From Rheinheimera sp. EpRS3 (GTDB taxonomy: Bacteria > Pseudomonadota > Gammaproteobacteria > Enterobacterales > Alteromonadaceae), in contig NZ_LNQS01000008.1 of NCBI RefSeq assembly GCF_001513785.1, positions 558,001 through 622,000 of the forward strand: a DNA stretch of 64,000 nt, in the 5' to 3' direction. The first letter of the stretch is position 1, and each line of letters starts with the position of its first letter. Made by a program: the position numbers and the translations under genes. This document shows positions 7,472-17,583 of the stretch, one piece after another. Under the pieces are notes generated by a model. That model had not been told where the DNA came from and did no database searches. It saw nothing but the letters and a program-made list of their open reading frames with translations.

Positions 7472-10400
7472 TTAACGCGCGCGTTTAAACTGTGGCACAA
7501 CACGCAGTAGCAACAGCATTGCCAGCCACCAGCCTGTCATTGCACCACCGCCACTTTTAGCCGGTGCGGCAATGCTGATATTGGCGCTGGCCGTCTGGCT
7601 TTGCCCCAAAGCATCAGTTGCCGTTAAGCTAAGCACTACCGCCTGAGCAGCTTGCACTTCGGGTAACGTAAAGTTAATTTCGGCAGCTGTTGGCTGGCTA
7701 AGTGGCACAGCAGGTCCGCTGCTTTGTTGCCAGTTCAGGCTGGCTGGCGTATTGGTTTGCGCCCGCAGTGTCACTTTATCGCCGGCTTTACCGCTGATGC
7801 TAAGCGCTGTTTCGCCATTAATTAAAATAGCCAGCGGCGGAATAATCTCAATCTCCGGGGCATAAGCCGCTTCGGTCTGGTTATCCGCAAGCTGGTAATT
7901 AACTTTAAGGCGTACATTGCCGCTGGCTTGTGGCGTGCTGACAAAGTGTAGCGTCAAGTTTTTCGCCTCAGCACCAGTTGCTTGTGCCAGCACAAAAGTG
8001 ATAGTGCCTGTTTGCTGGCTATACTCTGCGCCTTCTAGTGCACTTAAGCTAAGCCCTTCAGGTACAGCCAGGCTAAATGCCACATTACGCGCTGTCGCTG
8101 TGGTATTCGCCGCCAGCGTTAGCTGGTAACTCAGCGTTGTGCCCGCCCCTACCTTTTGTTGTGCAGTGCTTAATGCCACAACTGACTCAGCAATGTGAAT
8201 ATCCAGTGCTGTCAGACCAAACCGCTGCCCTGTCACCGTTTCAGCGGCAACCACACCGATATAATCATCGCCCGGTTGTGCCTCGGCTAATTGCCAGTCA
8301 GCCCGCAGAGCAAATTGCTGAGCTGTGCCCGGTACCAATGTCAGCGCCAGATTGGCTTCATCTTTATCACTGATCACCGCCACCGATAAGCTGACATCAT
8401 CCATTGCACCGGCGGCTGAACCCTTAAAATTATGCAGTGCAATATAATAAACACCGGGAGCGGGCGCCAGAAGGTCACAGCTTTCATTGGAGTCGACACC
8501 GGCGCTTATGCACAATAAGCTTGTCGTGCCTTCCCCGGCGCTAATATCGCCATCCAAATCTTCATCCGGGCCAATATATAAGTCCAGATCCGGGCTGCTG
8601 GTGCTGTCTACTTTTACCCGCACCCGTTGGGTACTGTTGGTAACGATTAGCGGCAGTACAAAGCGGTTATCTTTGTTGTAAGTCCATTCCAGATCATAGG
8701 GTTGGGTAGTGGGTGCTAACAGCTGAATATTATAACGCTCAGCTTTTACCAGACCACGGGCAACCGGTTGCAGTTGGTCAATAGACGCGCCGCTACTAAA
8801 GCCACCAACCAGTATTTCACCTTCAGGGCTGTGTGCGGTCAGGCTGGCCTGCTCAGGCCCCGTACCGGCAACAAAACTGGCAATAACCGGCAGGTGCAGT
8901 GTTTGCTCCTGGTTGCCATTGCTTAGCACCAGTTGGCCAAATTGCCATTTGCTGGCCGACGTAAAACCAGAGCTGGCGGTAATGGTGAGTACCTGAGTTT
9001 CACCCTGATTCAGGCTAAAACTGGCCGGGCTGGCACTAATGCTGATATCGCCCTGCAATGTAGCAGAACCCGCGCTCCAGTTACCGCTTTCAGTAGCAGT
9101 AAAGGTGCGTGTCCAGGAACAGGTTACAACACAACGCGGTTGAACCATACTGGCCAGGTTAAGCTCTGTCGGGTTACCACCTAACTCTGGATCGGCAGCC
9201 AGATAATTATCGCGGCTTTCATCCAGCAGCAAACCGGCTTTTACGGCTTTGTCTACCCGTACCATGCCAGCGCCCATATCAAAGAACGTGGCCTGCTGTT
9301 TGTTGCCGCTTAACTCATCGTCTTTATAAGCCTGGCTGTTGGCTGTCATCATTAGCGCCGATTGTGCCTGAGCCGGTGTCCAGTGCGGATGTACTGCCTG
9401 AATAAGCGCCAGCGCCCCGGCCACATGCGGGCTGGCCATAGAGGTACCATCTAAAAAGGCGTAAGGGGCTTCGTTTTTCTGGTTACTGAATGGCTGATAT
9501 GGCGTATAGGCTGCATAAATACTGACACCCGGTGCGGCAATGTCCGGCGATAAGTAGCTATCATAAGGATAGCCGGGGCCGCGGGACGAAAACACACCAG
9601 CAACTGAACCCAGCTCATCATCCTGAACAAGCTCTGATGCACTGATGCTAACCTGCTGCCCGCCATTTGTTTCCAGCCAGGTTAATAAGGTTTCGCCGTC
9701 TGCAGCGCTAAGGTTAATGCCGGGCAACACATGAAAATCATCATCTACGCTGGCGGCTTCACCTGCTACGTTAACCAGCACAATACCGCCCGCACCACCG
9801 GCTTTAACATTGCTGCCTTTTTCAACCCGGGCAATCACCCCTCGGCGACATAGCACAATTTGGCCATCAAAGGTTCCGGCAGCAAAAGGCGTCATACAAT
9901 CGGCATCGCCATAATCAGCGGCGTTAACCAAGGTTGCATTAACAGCACCGCTGGCACTGCGGCCGCTAAGCTCCAAACCATTGGCGGTTAGTGTTTTGGC
10001 CGAAAAAGCCCGGTTGTGGGTAAAGGCCGCAACCGTAGTTACCCAGGGCAAGTTGCCCGGTGAACCGATAGTCTCATTATCAGGCCCGGCATTACCGGCA
10101 GATGTAGCAACATGAATACCAAAATTACGGGCATTAAGAAATGCCTGCCCCTCAAACGAACGCCAAGGGCTGTCTGCCGGCCCGCCGACAGAGTAGTTCA
10201 GTACCTTTACACCGTTGGCTATGGCATGTTCAACCGCATTGAGTGACAACTCGGGGTAGCAACCGGCCAGATAGTCATCACCGTTGCCCGGTAAACACAC
10301 CTGATACGACACTATATTCGCATGCGGCGCCATGCCGCTTATCTGGGCAAACTGATAGGCAGATTCTTCGCCCACCGCATTGTAAGCCGGTACGTTTTTC

Positions 10401-11230
10401 AGCACATTGCCCGCAACCGTGCTGGCAACATGGCTACCGTGGCCGTTAAAGTCAAAGCCCAGCTGTAACCTGTCACCCAGATCTGGGTACTGCACGGTAT
10501 CTACCGGTACTAACGAATAGGCATTAATAATATCGGGGTAACTGACAATACCAATCAGCTTGCTGTTACAAAACTGGCTGTATGTTTGGCAATCACCGAG
10601 ATAATTGCCTTCACCCAGCGGATTCACATGCTGATAGCCATCGCCACCGGTTGCAGCAAAACTGGGGTGATCAGCATTAATACCGGTATCCAGAATACCG
10701 ACGATAACGCCTTCCCCTTTGCTGGCAACACCGGTCTGGCTTTGCCAGATTGCCGGAGCACCGGTATAAGCCGGGCCGGAATCGGTATGCAAATAGTGAA
10801 TTTGCCGTTTTACTACAGCTTTTACACCCGGTTGCTTTGCCAAAGCAGCAGCGCCCTGCGCCGACACCCTTACCGCGGCAGCATTAACACTGTACTGGTA
10901 CTGAAACAAGGTGTGTACCGGCTCGCCGATACGGCTACCTGCACTGCTAAGCACCTGTGTCTGAGTGGTTCTCAGGTTGCCAGCATAGCGCTGCACAGCT
11001 GCCGATTTAGCATTAAGCAGTTGCCCATTGCGGGCAATACCGGCCGTGGCAACAGCGGGTTCGTCAAACAGGACAAAGTAAACATCATCATCACGGCTGG
11101 ACAGGCTTTTTTGCGCCGCTTTAGGCACATAATTCATTGGGTTTTGGCTTAGCCGGTTCTGGCCATCATCAGGCTGTGCTGCCACTGCTGGCAAACTCAG
11201 CAAAGCGGCCAGTAATAAGGTCTTTTTCAT
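7472..11230 (-). CDS. Secreted subtilisin-like S8 serine protease with GlyGly-CTERM tail
   Basis: This 1252-residue exported protease should degrade proteins outside the cell. The order is: signal peptide (residues 1-18), I9-type propeptide (about 45-145), then a complete S8 domain with Asp181 (GILDTG), His264 (GHGSHV), oxyanion Asn380 (SAGN) and Ser597 (GTSMASPHVAG). A PA (protease-associated) domain is inserted at about 425-530. Downstream come beta-sandwich domains, one of which (about 1020-1120) looks like a DUF11-type repeat. The C-terminus has the GlyGly-CTERM arrangement: SGGG, a hydrophobic helix, then basic residues (FKRAR), the sorting signal handled by rhombosortase. The dead S8 relative lies 42 bases upstream on the same strand. 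Confidence 0.95.
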   Translation of the reverse strand: MKKTLLLAALLSLPAVAAQPDDGQNRLSQNPMNYVPKAAQKSLSSRDDDVYFVLFDEPAVATAGIARNGQLLNAKSAAVQRYAGNLRTTQTQVLSSAGSRIGEPVHTLFQYQYSVNAAAVRVSAQGAAALAKQPGVKAVVKRQIHYLHTDSGPAYTGAPAIWQSQTGVASKGEGVIVGILDTGINADHPSFAATGGDGYQHVNPLGEGNYLGDCQTYSQFCNSKLIGIVSYPDIINAYSLVPVDTVQYPDLGDRLQLGFDFNGHGSHVASTVAGNVLKNVPAYNAVGEESAYQFAQISGMAPHANIVSYQVCLPGNGDDYLAGCYPELSLNAVEHAIANGVKVLNYSVGGPADSPWRSFEGQAFLNARNFGIHVATSAGNAGPDNETIGSPGNLPWVTTVAAFTHNRAFSAKTLTANGLELSGRSASGAVNATLVNAADYGDADCMTPFAAGTFDGQIVLCRRGVIARVEKGSNVKAGGAGGIVLVNVAGEAASVDDDFHVLPGINLSAADGETLLTWLETNGGQQVSISASELVQDDELGSVAGVFSSRGPGYPYDSYLSPDIAAPGVSIYAAYTPYQPFSNQKNEAPYAFLDGTSMASPHVAGALALIQAVHPHWTPAQAQSALMMTANSQAYKDDELSGNKQQATFFDMGAGMVRVDKAVKAGLLLDESRDNYLAADPELGGNPTELNLASMVQPRCVVTCSWTRTFTATESGNWSAGSATLQGDISISASPASFSLNQGETQVLTITASSGFTSASKWQFGQLVLSNGNQEQTLHLPVIASFVAGTGPEQASLTAHSPEGEILVGGFSSGASIDQLQPVARGLVKAERYNIQLLAPTTQPYDLEWTYNKDNRFVLPLIVTNSTQRVRVKVDSTSSPDLDLYIGPDEDLDGDISAGEGTTSLLCISAGVDSNESCDLLAPAPGVYYIALHNFKGSAAGAMDDVSLSVAVISDKDEANLALTLVPGTAQQFALRADWQLAEAQPGDDYIGVVAAETVTGQRFGLTALDIHIAESVVALSTAQQKVGAGTTLSYQLTLAANTTATARNVAFSLAVPEGLSLSALEGAEYSQQTGTITFVLAQATGAEAKNLTLHFVSTPQASGNVRLKVNYQLADNQTEAAYAPEIEIIPPLAILINGETALSISGKAGDKVTLRAQTNTPASLNWQQSSGPAVPLSQPTAAEINFTLPEVQAAQAVVLSLTATDALGQSQTASANISIAAPAKSGGGAMTGWWLAMLLLLRVVPQFKRAR

Positions 11231-11248
11231 TACAGGGATCCTTTATTG

Positions 11249-11267
11249 GCGGGGTCTATGGCCCCGC
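11249..11267 (-). repeat. GC-rich hairpin between the two S8 genes
   Basis: A perfect 6-bp stem (GCGGGG and CCCCGC) with a 7-base loop fills most of the 42-base gap between the two S8-family genes. No T-run follows, so complete termination is unlikely; it could protect one part of the transcript or tune the ratio of the two products. Confidence 0.5.
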
Positions 11268-11272
11268 TTAAG

Positions 11273-14200
11273 TCAAATACGATGAGTAAAGCGGCGACGC
11301 AGAGCAACCAACAGCATCAGCAGCATACCGGTGCCAAAAGCACCGCCACTGCTGCCACCGGAGGGCGCAGCTTTCAGGTTCAGAGAAAAGGCAAAAGCAA
11401 CCTGATGCCGGCCATCGCTAACGTTAACAACAAACTCGTAGTTTCCGGCGGTGGCAATGCGGCCACTGAGTTTGCCGCTGCTGGTATCCAGCGTCAGGCC
11501 CTGCGGCAAAGCTGTTGCTGAAAAGCTCAGCGTGTCATCATCGGCATCGTCAAACAGCGCTAACAAATCAAAGTTCAGGCTGGCTCTGGCAGTACCAGTC
11601 AGCTTTGCACTGGCCGGGTTATTAAGCTGCGGCGCAGAAATATTGCTGCTGCTCACCTTCACCAATACTTCAACAGTAGGGCTGATAAGTATTTCGGAAC
11701 CATCTATCTGGCCAAACACTTTTAAGTGATAGGTGCTAATGCCATCTGCATTGAGTACTGAGGCATCATCAACCAGAATTTCACCCTTTTTGGTGATCCG
11801 CAGTGCGTTATCCGGCAGCGGGCTAACCAGTTGCACTTCATAACCAGGTGCGGCTTCACCTCCGGCCATATTAAAAAAGGCGTTAGATTCAAGCTGAATA
11901 ATACCTACCAGTTGGCCGGATTCAGCGTTATCCACAACATTAAACTGCTGCCCGCGGCGTGGGGAGGCAACAAAGGCATGGTCATTACCTAAAGTCAGTG
12001 CAGACCAGATATGGTAATCAGCCGCTTCTGCCAGCAGCACAAAGCCTTTACCGCACTGGCCGGCATATTCACAAAAGCCATCCATTACGCCCGTTAACGT
12101 GGCACGCTCCCCCGGTGCCAGGGTTATTTCATTTACGTAATCAGTTACTGGTGTGCTGCCGCCTTTTTCGCTTAAAGCAACATAGTTGGCCTGATTACTT
12201 ATTACTTCAATCAGGTTGCCAAACCAGTCGTACTCGTAGCGTATTTCTATTGGCCCCATATTTACCGGGTTAAAGGCAATAAATGGCTCCCGGTTCGATG
12301 CCGGCATAGCATCCCGCTCAGTCTCAACCAGATAGCCGAGGTTTTTGTTCAAATCTGCCAGTGTTAAGTCATCACGCAGCAGCTCTTCCAGACAGTAATC
12401 CACCATTAAATTGCGGCTGTCGGTGGCAAAGCGTACTGGTAATTTACTGGTTTTCAGGCTGGCCGCAGGATCGGCCGGGTTAATGGGAATATTCAGATCA
12501 TGGTAATAATTTACCGGCACTCCGGCTTCATCCAGGCTGACAAAACTCTCCAACACCAGATCTTTATCTTCAATAAAAGAAAACAGTTCCTGCACTGACA
12601 AATCCGGGTAATCGGCCAGGATTTCATTACGCACGATATACATATCCAGCGAACCGTTAAGTGCCTTATCAAAATAACTGCGAAATGGCAAAGCGCGCGG
12701 GTTAAACAACGTAACCGCTAAAGTCAGCTTCTGGCCCGCTTCACAGCGCCCATCAGCGACTACGGCACTGGCCAGGTTCTGCAGTATCATACCGCCCTTA
12801 GCACCCACAGTGCTGTCACGGGGCTGAACATTACGTGCCACCACCGGCAGTACAGTAAAGGTCATATCATGGGCCGAAGTATTTTCAAATTCCTGCTCAC
12901 GGCTAAAGTAATTGTTAGGAAATAGCGCTTCGCCTAAAGGGAAATCAGGCCCTTCTGTAGTAAACGACGGTAATACCTCACGATAGGTGTCAAAATGCAC
13001 CTGAATATCGGCAGCAGGCCGCGGCCGCACCAGCCAGGGCAGCTGAATAGCAGGGATATTCTCACCCGCGCTTAGTGTCAGGTAGCCATCCATCTCACTG
13101 GCACGCCATTGTGCGTGGTTATAATCAACTGCGTTTTTAAGTGGCCACTTCGGCAGCAAGCTGCCATCAATAATCAGCGTAACCGGCACTGTTACCGCCC
13201 GTTTGGCCGGAACAGTAACCTCAGGCGGCAACTGCCAGCTTAGTGCACTGGCGTCTGGCCCATCTTCACGGCTGTGTGCACTAAGGGAGTATGTCAGCGG
13301 CTGCTCACTCAGGTTACGGATATAAAGCTCGCGCCGGATCTCAATATGCTTACCCGGCAATACTTCAGGGTTGCCAAGATGCAGGCTGGGCAACCCACTG
13401 GCCAGCTCCCAGGCTACCGCCGGGCTGGCAGCGGCTACGGTAGCATCTTCCAGACCTGCGCCAATCCAGCTGATCTCTGCCAGTTTTTCACTGTCTGCGG
13501 CACTTATCTGGTTATTGGCGGTATTCATCAGCAAGGCTTTTAGCTCAAGGCTGTTCAGCTCAGGCCGGGCACTTTTTAATGCTGCCGCGCTGGCTGCAGT
13601 TCTGGCCAATGCAAATACATTATCACTGGCCATGCCTTCACCCGAGCCGGTGCCTACCAGTGCAATTTGCTGATCCTGGTACAAACCAACAAGGTCGGGT
13701 TTAATCGCATTTACATCGCCACGCACCGGCCCGTGCAATGAGTTAGCCGCTACCTCAGGCAGCTCCTGCCCGGCTTGTGCCACACCTACTGCCAAAGCGG
13801 CAGGCGCTAAAGCCTGAATAGGTGTCATATAACTGCTTTGATGTTCAGCTACACCCTGTGGCACCAGCACCAGAGTGCCTAACGAAGCCGCTTTTTGGAT
13901 ATTTTGCGCCATCGCGACATAGGTATCGGTCCAGATATCTTGTTCAGAGTAAAAGCCGGGGCCAAAACCAGCCAAATCCAGCACAATAATGTCGGCTCGG
14001 TCACTGGTATCGCCATCGCGGTTTGGGTCCAGTGCCCACTCCAGAGCGTCTTTTACCTGATCAGTATTCGGCCCAAGCGGATACACCGAACTACCCACTC
14101 GCGATGCCCGGTAGATTTTGCCTGCCCACAACTCGGCACCCGGCGCCAGCTGATGAATAATCGATGCTAACGCGGTACCACGACCGCCGCTGGTGTTACT

Positions 14201-14902
14201 ACTGTCGAGCGCAGAATCTATCGGGTTAATATCCGCAACAATCATCTGCGGCTCACGTTCACTGAAAAAATCCCAGCCTTTGGTAACCACACTGGTAGGA
14301 AAACTATCGAAGGGCACACCAGCATACTGCCAGGCCTGCTGGTAAGCTTCTGGTGTACCGGGGCCACCCAGGCTGGCGTGGGTGTAATCAACCCCGGAAG
14401 ATATCAGCGCAATTTTTACGCCCTTGCCCACATTGGCGTCAGCAGCCGATACGCTAGCAACCGCACGGAGCTGCTGCACTGCTAGACTTAGCGGTGCTGG
14501 CAGCGGCAAAGCGGCGCTGGCCAGGCTAATTTGCTTAACCCCTTCCATCCGGCTTACTTCCTGCGCCTGAGCAGCGGTAAGTTTTACTGTAATACTGTTG
14601 CCCAGTAGTTTGCTGCGGCTATGTAGCTCTACACCGGCAAAACGAACATATAACTGTTGCAGCAAATCTTCCTGTTGCTGCTGCAATCCAGCCTGCGTAT
14701 TCGGATTAACACTGCCGTTTTCCACAGCAGGTGCCGCGCTTAGCTGCACAACATAGAGGTTTGGCTCGACGGATTCAGCCGGAGGCCGGGTTAAACTCCC
14801 GCTGTTAGCAGGCACAGGCGTTGCCAGAGCCGGCAAACTAAGCAGGCCCAACCCGCCAAGAACCAGGTAGCGTGGCAACCAGGGAAATAAAGCTTTATGC
14901 AT
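11273..14902 (-). CDS. Catalytically dead S8-family protein with GlyGly-CTERM tail
   Basis: This 1209-residue exported protein (signal peptide about 1-27) has a propeptide-like region (about 48-130) and a recognisable S8 fold, but the catalytic positions are changed. Where active relatives read IDTGVDYTH, this reads ISSGVDYTH (Ser168 for Asp); HGTHVAG is RGTALAS (Arg241 for His); AGN is QGV, losing the oxyanion Asn; GTSMA is GEGMA (Gly423 for Ser). The frame is intact, so it is a pseudoprotease rather than a decayed gene. Near 1090-1180 is a dystroglycan/He_PIG-type Ig fold (LPQGLTLDTSSGKLSG). The tail (GGSSGG, hydrophobic helix, RRRFTHR) is again GlyGly-CTERM. It probably shares a transcript with the active protease. 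Confidence 0.88.
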   Translation of the reverse strand: MHKALFPWLPRYLVLGGLGLLSLPALATPVPANSGSLTRPPAESVEPNLYVVQLSAAPAVENGSVNPNTQAGLQQQQEDLLQQLYVRFAGVELHSRSKLLGNSITVKLTAAQAQEVSRMEGVKQISLASAALPLPAPLSLAVQQLRAVASVSAADANVGKGVKIALISSGVDYTHASLGGPGTPEAYQQAWQYAGVPFDSFPTSVVTKGWDFFSEREPQMIVADINPIDSALDSSNTSGGRGTALASIIHQLAPGAELWAGKIYRASRVGSSVYPLGPNTDQVKDALEWALDPNRDGDTSDRADIIVLDLAGFGPGFYSEQDIWTDTYVAMAQNIQKAASLGTLVLVPQGVAEHQSSYMTPIQALAPAALAVGVAQAGQELPEVAANSLHGPVRGDVNAIKPDLVGLYQDQQIALVGTGSGEGMASDNVFALARTAASAAALKSARPELNSLELKALLMNTANNQISAADSEKLAEISWIGAGLEDATVAAASPAVAWELASGLPSLHLGNPEVLPGKHIEIRRELYIRNLSEQPLTYSLSAHSREDGPDASALSWQLPPEVTVPAKRAVTVPVTLIIDGSLLPKWPLKNAVDYNHAQWRASEMDGYLTLSAGENIPAIQLPWLVRPRPAADIQVHFDTYREVLPSFTTEGPDFPLGEALFPNNYFSREQEFENTSAHDMTFTVLPVVARNVQPRDSTVGAKGGMILQNLASAVVADGRCEAGQKLTLAVTLFNPRALPFRSYFDKALNGSLDMYIVRNEILADYPDLSVQELFSFIEDKDLVLESFVSLDEAGVPVNYYHDLNIPINPADPAASLKTSKLPVRFATDSRNLMVDYCLEELLRDDLTLADLNKNLGYLVETERDAMPASNREPFIAFNPVNMGPIEIRYEYDWFGNLIEVISNQANYVALSEKGGSTPVTDYVNEITLAPGERATLTGVMDGFCEYAGQCGKGFVLLAEAADYHIWSALTLGNDHAFVASPRRGQQFNVVDNAESGQLVGIIQLESNAFFNMAGGEAAPGYEVQLVSPLPDNALRITKKGEILVDDASVLNADGISTYHLKVFGQIDGSEILISPTVEVLVKVSSSNISAPQLNNPASAKLTGTARASLNFDLLALFDDADDDTLSFSATALPQGLTLDTSSGKLSGRIATAGNYEFVVNVSDGRHQVAFAFSLNLKAAPSGGSSGGAFGTGMLLMLLVALRRRFTHRI

Positions 14903-15181
14903 GACAGTTTCTCTTATCGTTATGGTTAATACCCTGCGGCCAGGGCAATAGGCAGAACTGTCAGGATTAATGCTCCGTTGCTATAACAAAGGCTATCTTT
15001 TGAGCATTATTTATTTATCTTTTTTATATTTTTAGAGTAAAAACAAATGCTTGAATAAATTCCGGCCAATTTGATTCAGGTTTACCAATATCCGACAAAC
15101 GCAACTATTTGTAACCGCAGTTGATACTGACATCTAAATGTAATAGAACCATTAGCAACAAAAATAACCCGAGCCATTCCC

Positions 15182-17248
15182 TTGTCCAGCCGCACCCGCA
15201 CCAGTCAATGCTGTTACCAGATAAGCCATTGGACTATTCTCCCTGCCAAGCTGCAGATCCGCGGGCCACAGGGCCAGGCAATACTGCCGGCCAAAGCATT
15301 TGAAGTAATAAAACAGCTGATAATCCAGCCAGGCGAAACCGTTAGCCGTGAACAATTTGTCGCAGCCATCTGGCGGGGCCATAAAGACGTGGGTGACAAA
15401 GCGCTAAACCAGGCCATCTGGCAGTTACGTAAAGCCTTTGCCGAGACCGGCGGCGACAGTGAAGTGATTGGTACCGTTGCCAGAATAGGCTACGTATTGC
15501 AGCACGGTGTTACAGAAGCAGCAGACCTTAGCGCGCAACCCCGTGCTGCGCACAATCAGCCTTGGTGGCTGCTTGCTGCTTTGGCACTGGTGCCAGTTGC
15601 AACTGTAGTATGGGCATTAAAGCCGCAAGCCCTGCAACCAACACCGTTACAGCAGCGCCCGGTGATCCTTAGCCATTATAAAGGTGCCGAAGAAACCCCG
15701 GCCTTTACCGCCGATGGCCGCTTTATGGCATTTCAATGGGATAAAGGCCGTGGTTTACCGGGCATTTATACCGTTGATTTGGCGCAAACAGGCAGCGAGC
15801 CACAGCGGGTATCGGCCAATGATGAATTTGGCGCCTCGCCGACCTTCTCGCCAGACGGCAGTCAACTGGCCTATGCGGTCATTAACGGCAAAGACTGCCG
15901 CGTGAAAATTCAGCACTTGTCTGGTGGCACCAACCAGTTTATTGACAACTGCTACGGCGAGAGCATAGTTAACACCCTAAGCTGGTCCAGAACCGGTAAT
16001 CAGCTGGCGTATGCTTATAAAAATGCGAAGGGTGGCATCAGCATTAAAGGCTATAACGCCGATAATGCCCAGTTTAGCCAGCTAAGTGCAGAGCAAAGCG
16101 ACTTTGACGATTACCCGCTGGTATGGGCCAACCACAGCGACACTCTGGCTTATGCCAGCCTGAAAGGCGGCCTGGGCAATATTTACCTGCGAGCTAAAAA
16201 TGGTCGCATCCGTGCACTGCTGAAAGAACCTCAGGCCATTTACTCGCTGGCATTCAGCCCGGCCGATTCCCATTTGTATTTCAGTACCGTTTGGCACTCT
16301 GAGGTGACTATTTTGCAGGTGTCACTTAAAGACGGCAGCATATCGCCATTATCGTTTGAAGCCACCCCAGGCCGCATTGCAGTAAGGCCAGGCAAACAGC
16401 CACAACTGGTTTACCCACGTTATACCTCGATGGAACAGCTGGTTAAACTGCAGCCAGATGGCACAACCAAACCCTTGCCGTTTTCGTATGGCCGCGAGCT
16501 TTACCCGCTTTACTCCGCCAGCCAGGATAAACTAGTGTTTTTTAGTAATAAAAGCGGCAGTTTTCAGTTATGGACGGCCGCTGCCGACAGCGAATTTGCC
16601 AGTAAAGTTGCTGATATCAGTGGCTCAGCCTACATTCATGCACTTTCTAATAAAGGTGATAAATTTTTGCTGCCGGTAAAACAAGACGGCGACAACTACT
16701 ACCGCCTGTATCTGGGAAATTTTGACGAACAACCCTTACAGCAACTACCGCAAATTAATTACTCAGCCAAAAACTTCAGCTGGGGTGTCAATGATGATTC
16801 CATCCTGTTTAGTTCTGATTTGAACGGCCACTGGCAAATCTGGCGCCACTATCTGGCAACCGGCATTCGCGAGCAACTTACCCTCAACGGCGGGCTGTTT
16901 GCCCAAGATGGGCGTAACAATGAACTGTTTGTTGTTAAACCTGGCGGGGGGATTTGGCGCTTAAGTGCCGGCCAGCCTGCCGAACTACTGGTAAAACAGC
17001 TTAGCAGTTTGGATTGGGGCAACTGGCTACTGCGCGAAGACGGTATTTTGTATCTGCAGCGCACCGCAGCAGCAGACCTGATCAAACTGCAAAGCTGGGC
17101 CGGCGAGCAGCAACTTATCGCCAGCCTGCCACCAAGGACAATAAAAACGGGCCGCTCGATGACCCAACTACCTGATGGCAGCCTGATCTTATCAATGTAT
17201 CAGTCAAAAGAAGCCGATATTGTGGCTATTGATTTAGCAATACCTTAG
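15182..17248 (+). CDS. Membrane-anchored winged-helix regulator with TolB-like propeller
   Basis: The product resembles CadC/ToxR-type one-component regulators. Residues about 15-108 form an OmpR/PhoB-type winged helix (LPAKAFEVIKQL, then VSREQF, ALNQAIWQLRKAF, and IGTVARIGY). One transmembrane helix lies near 121-140 (WWLLAALALVPVATVVWAL), placing the rest, a beta-propeller of TolB/PD40 repeats up to residue 688, in the periplasm as a sensor. The start is uncertain: this frame offers only a TTG at 15182, while an ATG at 15208 in the next frame begins MLLPDKP, the usual start of such regulators. It is divergent from the S8 pair and is the likely regulator of it, by position only. Confidence 0.83.
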   Translation: MSSRTRTSQCCYQISHWTILPAKLQIRGPQGQAILPAKAFEVIKQLIIQPGETVSREQFVAAIWRGHKDVGDKALNQAIWQLRKAFAETGGDSEVIGTVARIGYVLQHGVTEAADLSAQPRAAHNQPWWLLAALALVPVATVVWALKPQALQPTPLQQRPVILSHYKGAEETPAFTADGRFMAFQWDKGRGLPGIYTVDLAQTGSEPQRVSANDEFGASPTFSPDGSQLAYAVINGKDCRVKIQHLSGGTNQFIDNCYGESIVNTLSWSRTGNQLAYAYKNAKGGISIKGYNADNAQFSQLSAEQSDFDDYPLVWANHSDTLAYASLKGGLGNIYLRAKNGRIRALLKEPQAIYSLAFSPADSHLYFSTVWHSEVTILQVSLKDGSISPLSFEATPGRIAVRPGKQPQLVYPRYTSMEQLVKLQPDGTTKPLPFSYGRELYPLYSASQDKLVFFSNKSGSFQLWTAAADSEFASKVADISGSAYIHALSNKGDKFLLPVKQDGDNYYRLYLGNFDEQPLQQLPQINYSAKNFSWGVNDDSILFSSDLNGHWQIWRHYLATGIREQLTLNGGLFAQDGRNNELFVVKPGGGIWRLSAGQPAELLVKQLSSLDWGNWLLREDGILYLQRTAAADLIKLQSWAGEQQLIASLPPRTIKTGRSMTQLPDGSLILSMYQSKEADIVAIDLAIP

Positions 17249-17261
17249 TCATCAGGGCTAG

Positions 17262-17570
17262 CTAATCGTCAGGTGAGCTAAGCGTAAACACCAGATGCTT
17301 GCGCATATCTTTTAGCACTATGCCTTTTTTCAGCAGCAAACCGCTTAAGCGCCTCTGCCACGCCAGCAACTGCGGCTGCGCCGCATCCAGCATCGCTTGC
17401 TCAGTAAACTGCAACCGCACCAGTAGCGACATCGGAAAAGCTTCATATTCCAGGCTAAACCAGCACTGTATCGCGCCGGGTAAATCTACCAGCGCCTGTT
17501 GCTCCAGAGTGGTTACCGCATCCAGCACAGCAGCCTGTTGTTTTTGTTGTACTATAGAGAGTTTTTTCAC
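17262..17570 (-). CDS. Small conserved protein, function unknown
   Basis: I do not recognise this 102-residue soluble protein. It has no signal peptide or membrane helix; the middle (IQCWFSLEYEAFPMSLLVRLQF) suggests a beta-sheet and the flanks are helical and Gln/Leu-rich. Translation appears to start at GTG with GGACGGGG before it. It is the last gene of the leftward lipopolysaccharide operon, 13 bases after the YhiN-like gene, so it is probably co-transcribed. Confidence 0.6.
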   Translation of the reverse strand: MKKLSIVQQKQQAAVLDAVTTLEQQALVDLPGAIQCWFSLEYEAFPMSLLVRLQFTEQAMLDAAQPQLLAWQRRLSGLLLKKGIVLKDMRKHLVFTLSSPDD

Positions 17571-17583
17571 TTTGCCCCGTCCT

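Noticed and set aside
10586-11152. 188-residue plus-strand frame opposite the active S8 protease
   Set aside because: It is antisense to a well-supported gene, has no ribosome binding site, and its composition is that of a complementary-strand shadow.
15121-15303. Short 60-residue frame before the winged-helix regulator
   Set aside because: Kept only as part of the start-site question for the regulator; as an independent gene it has no support.
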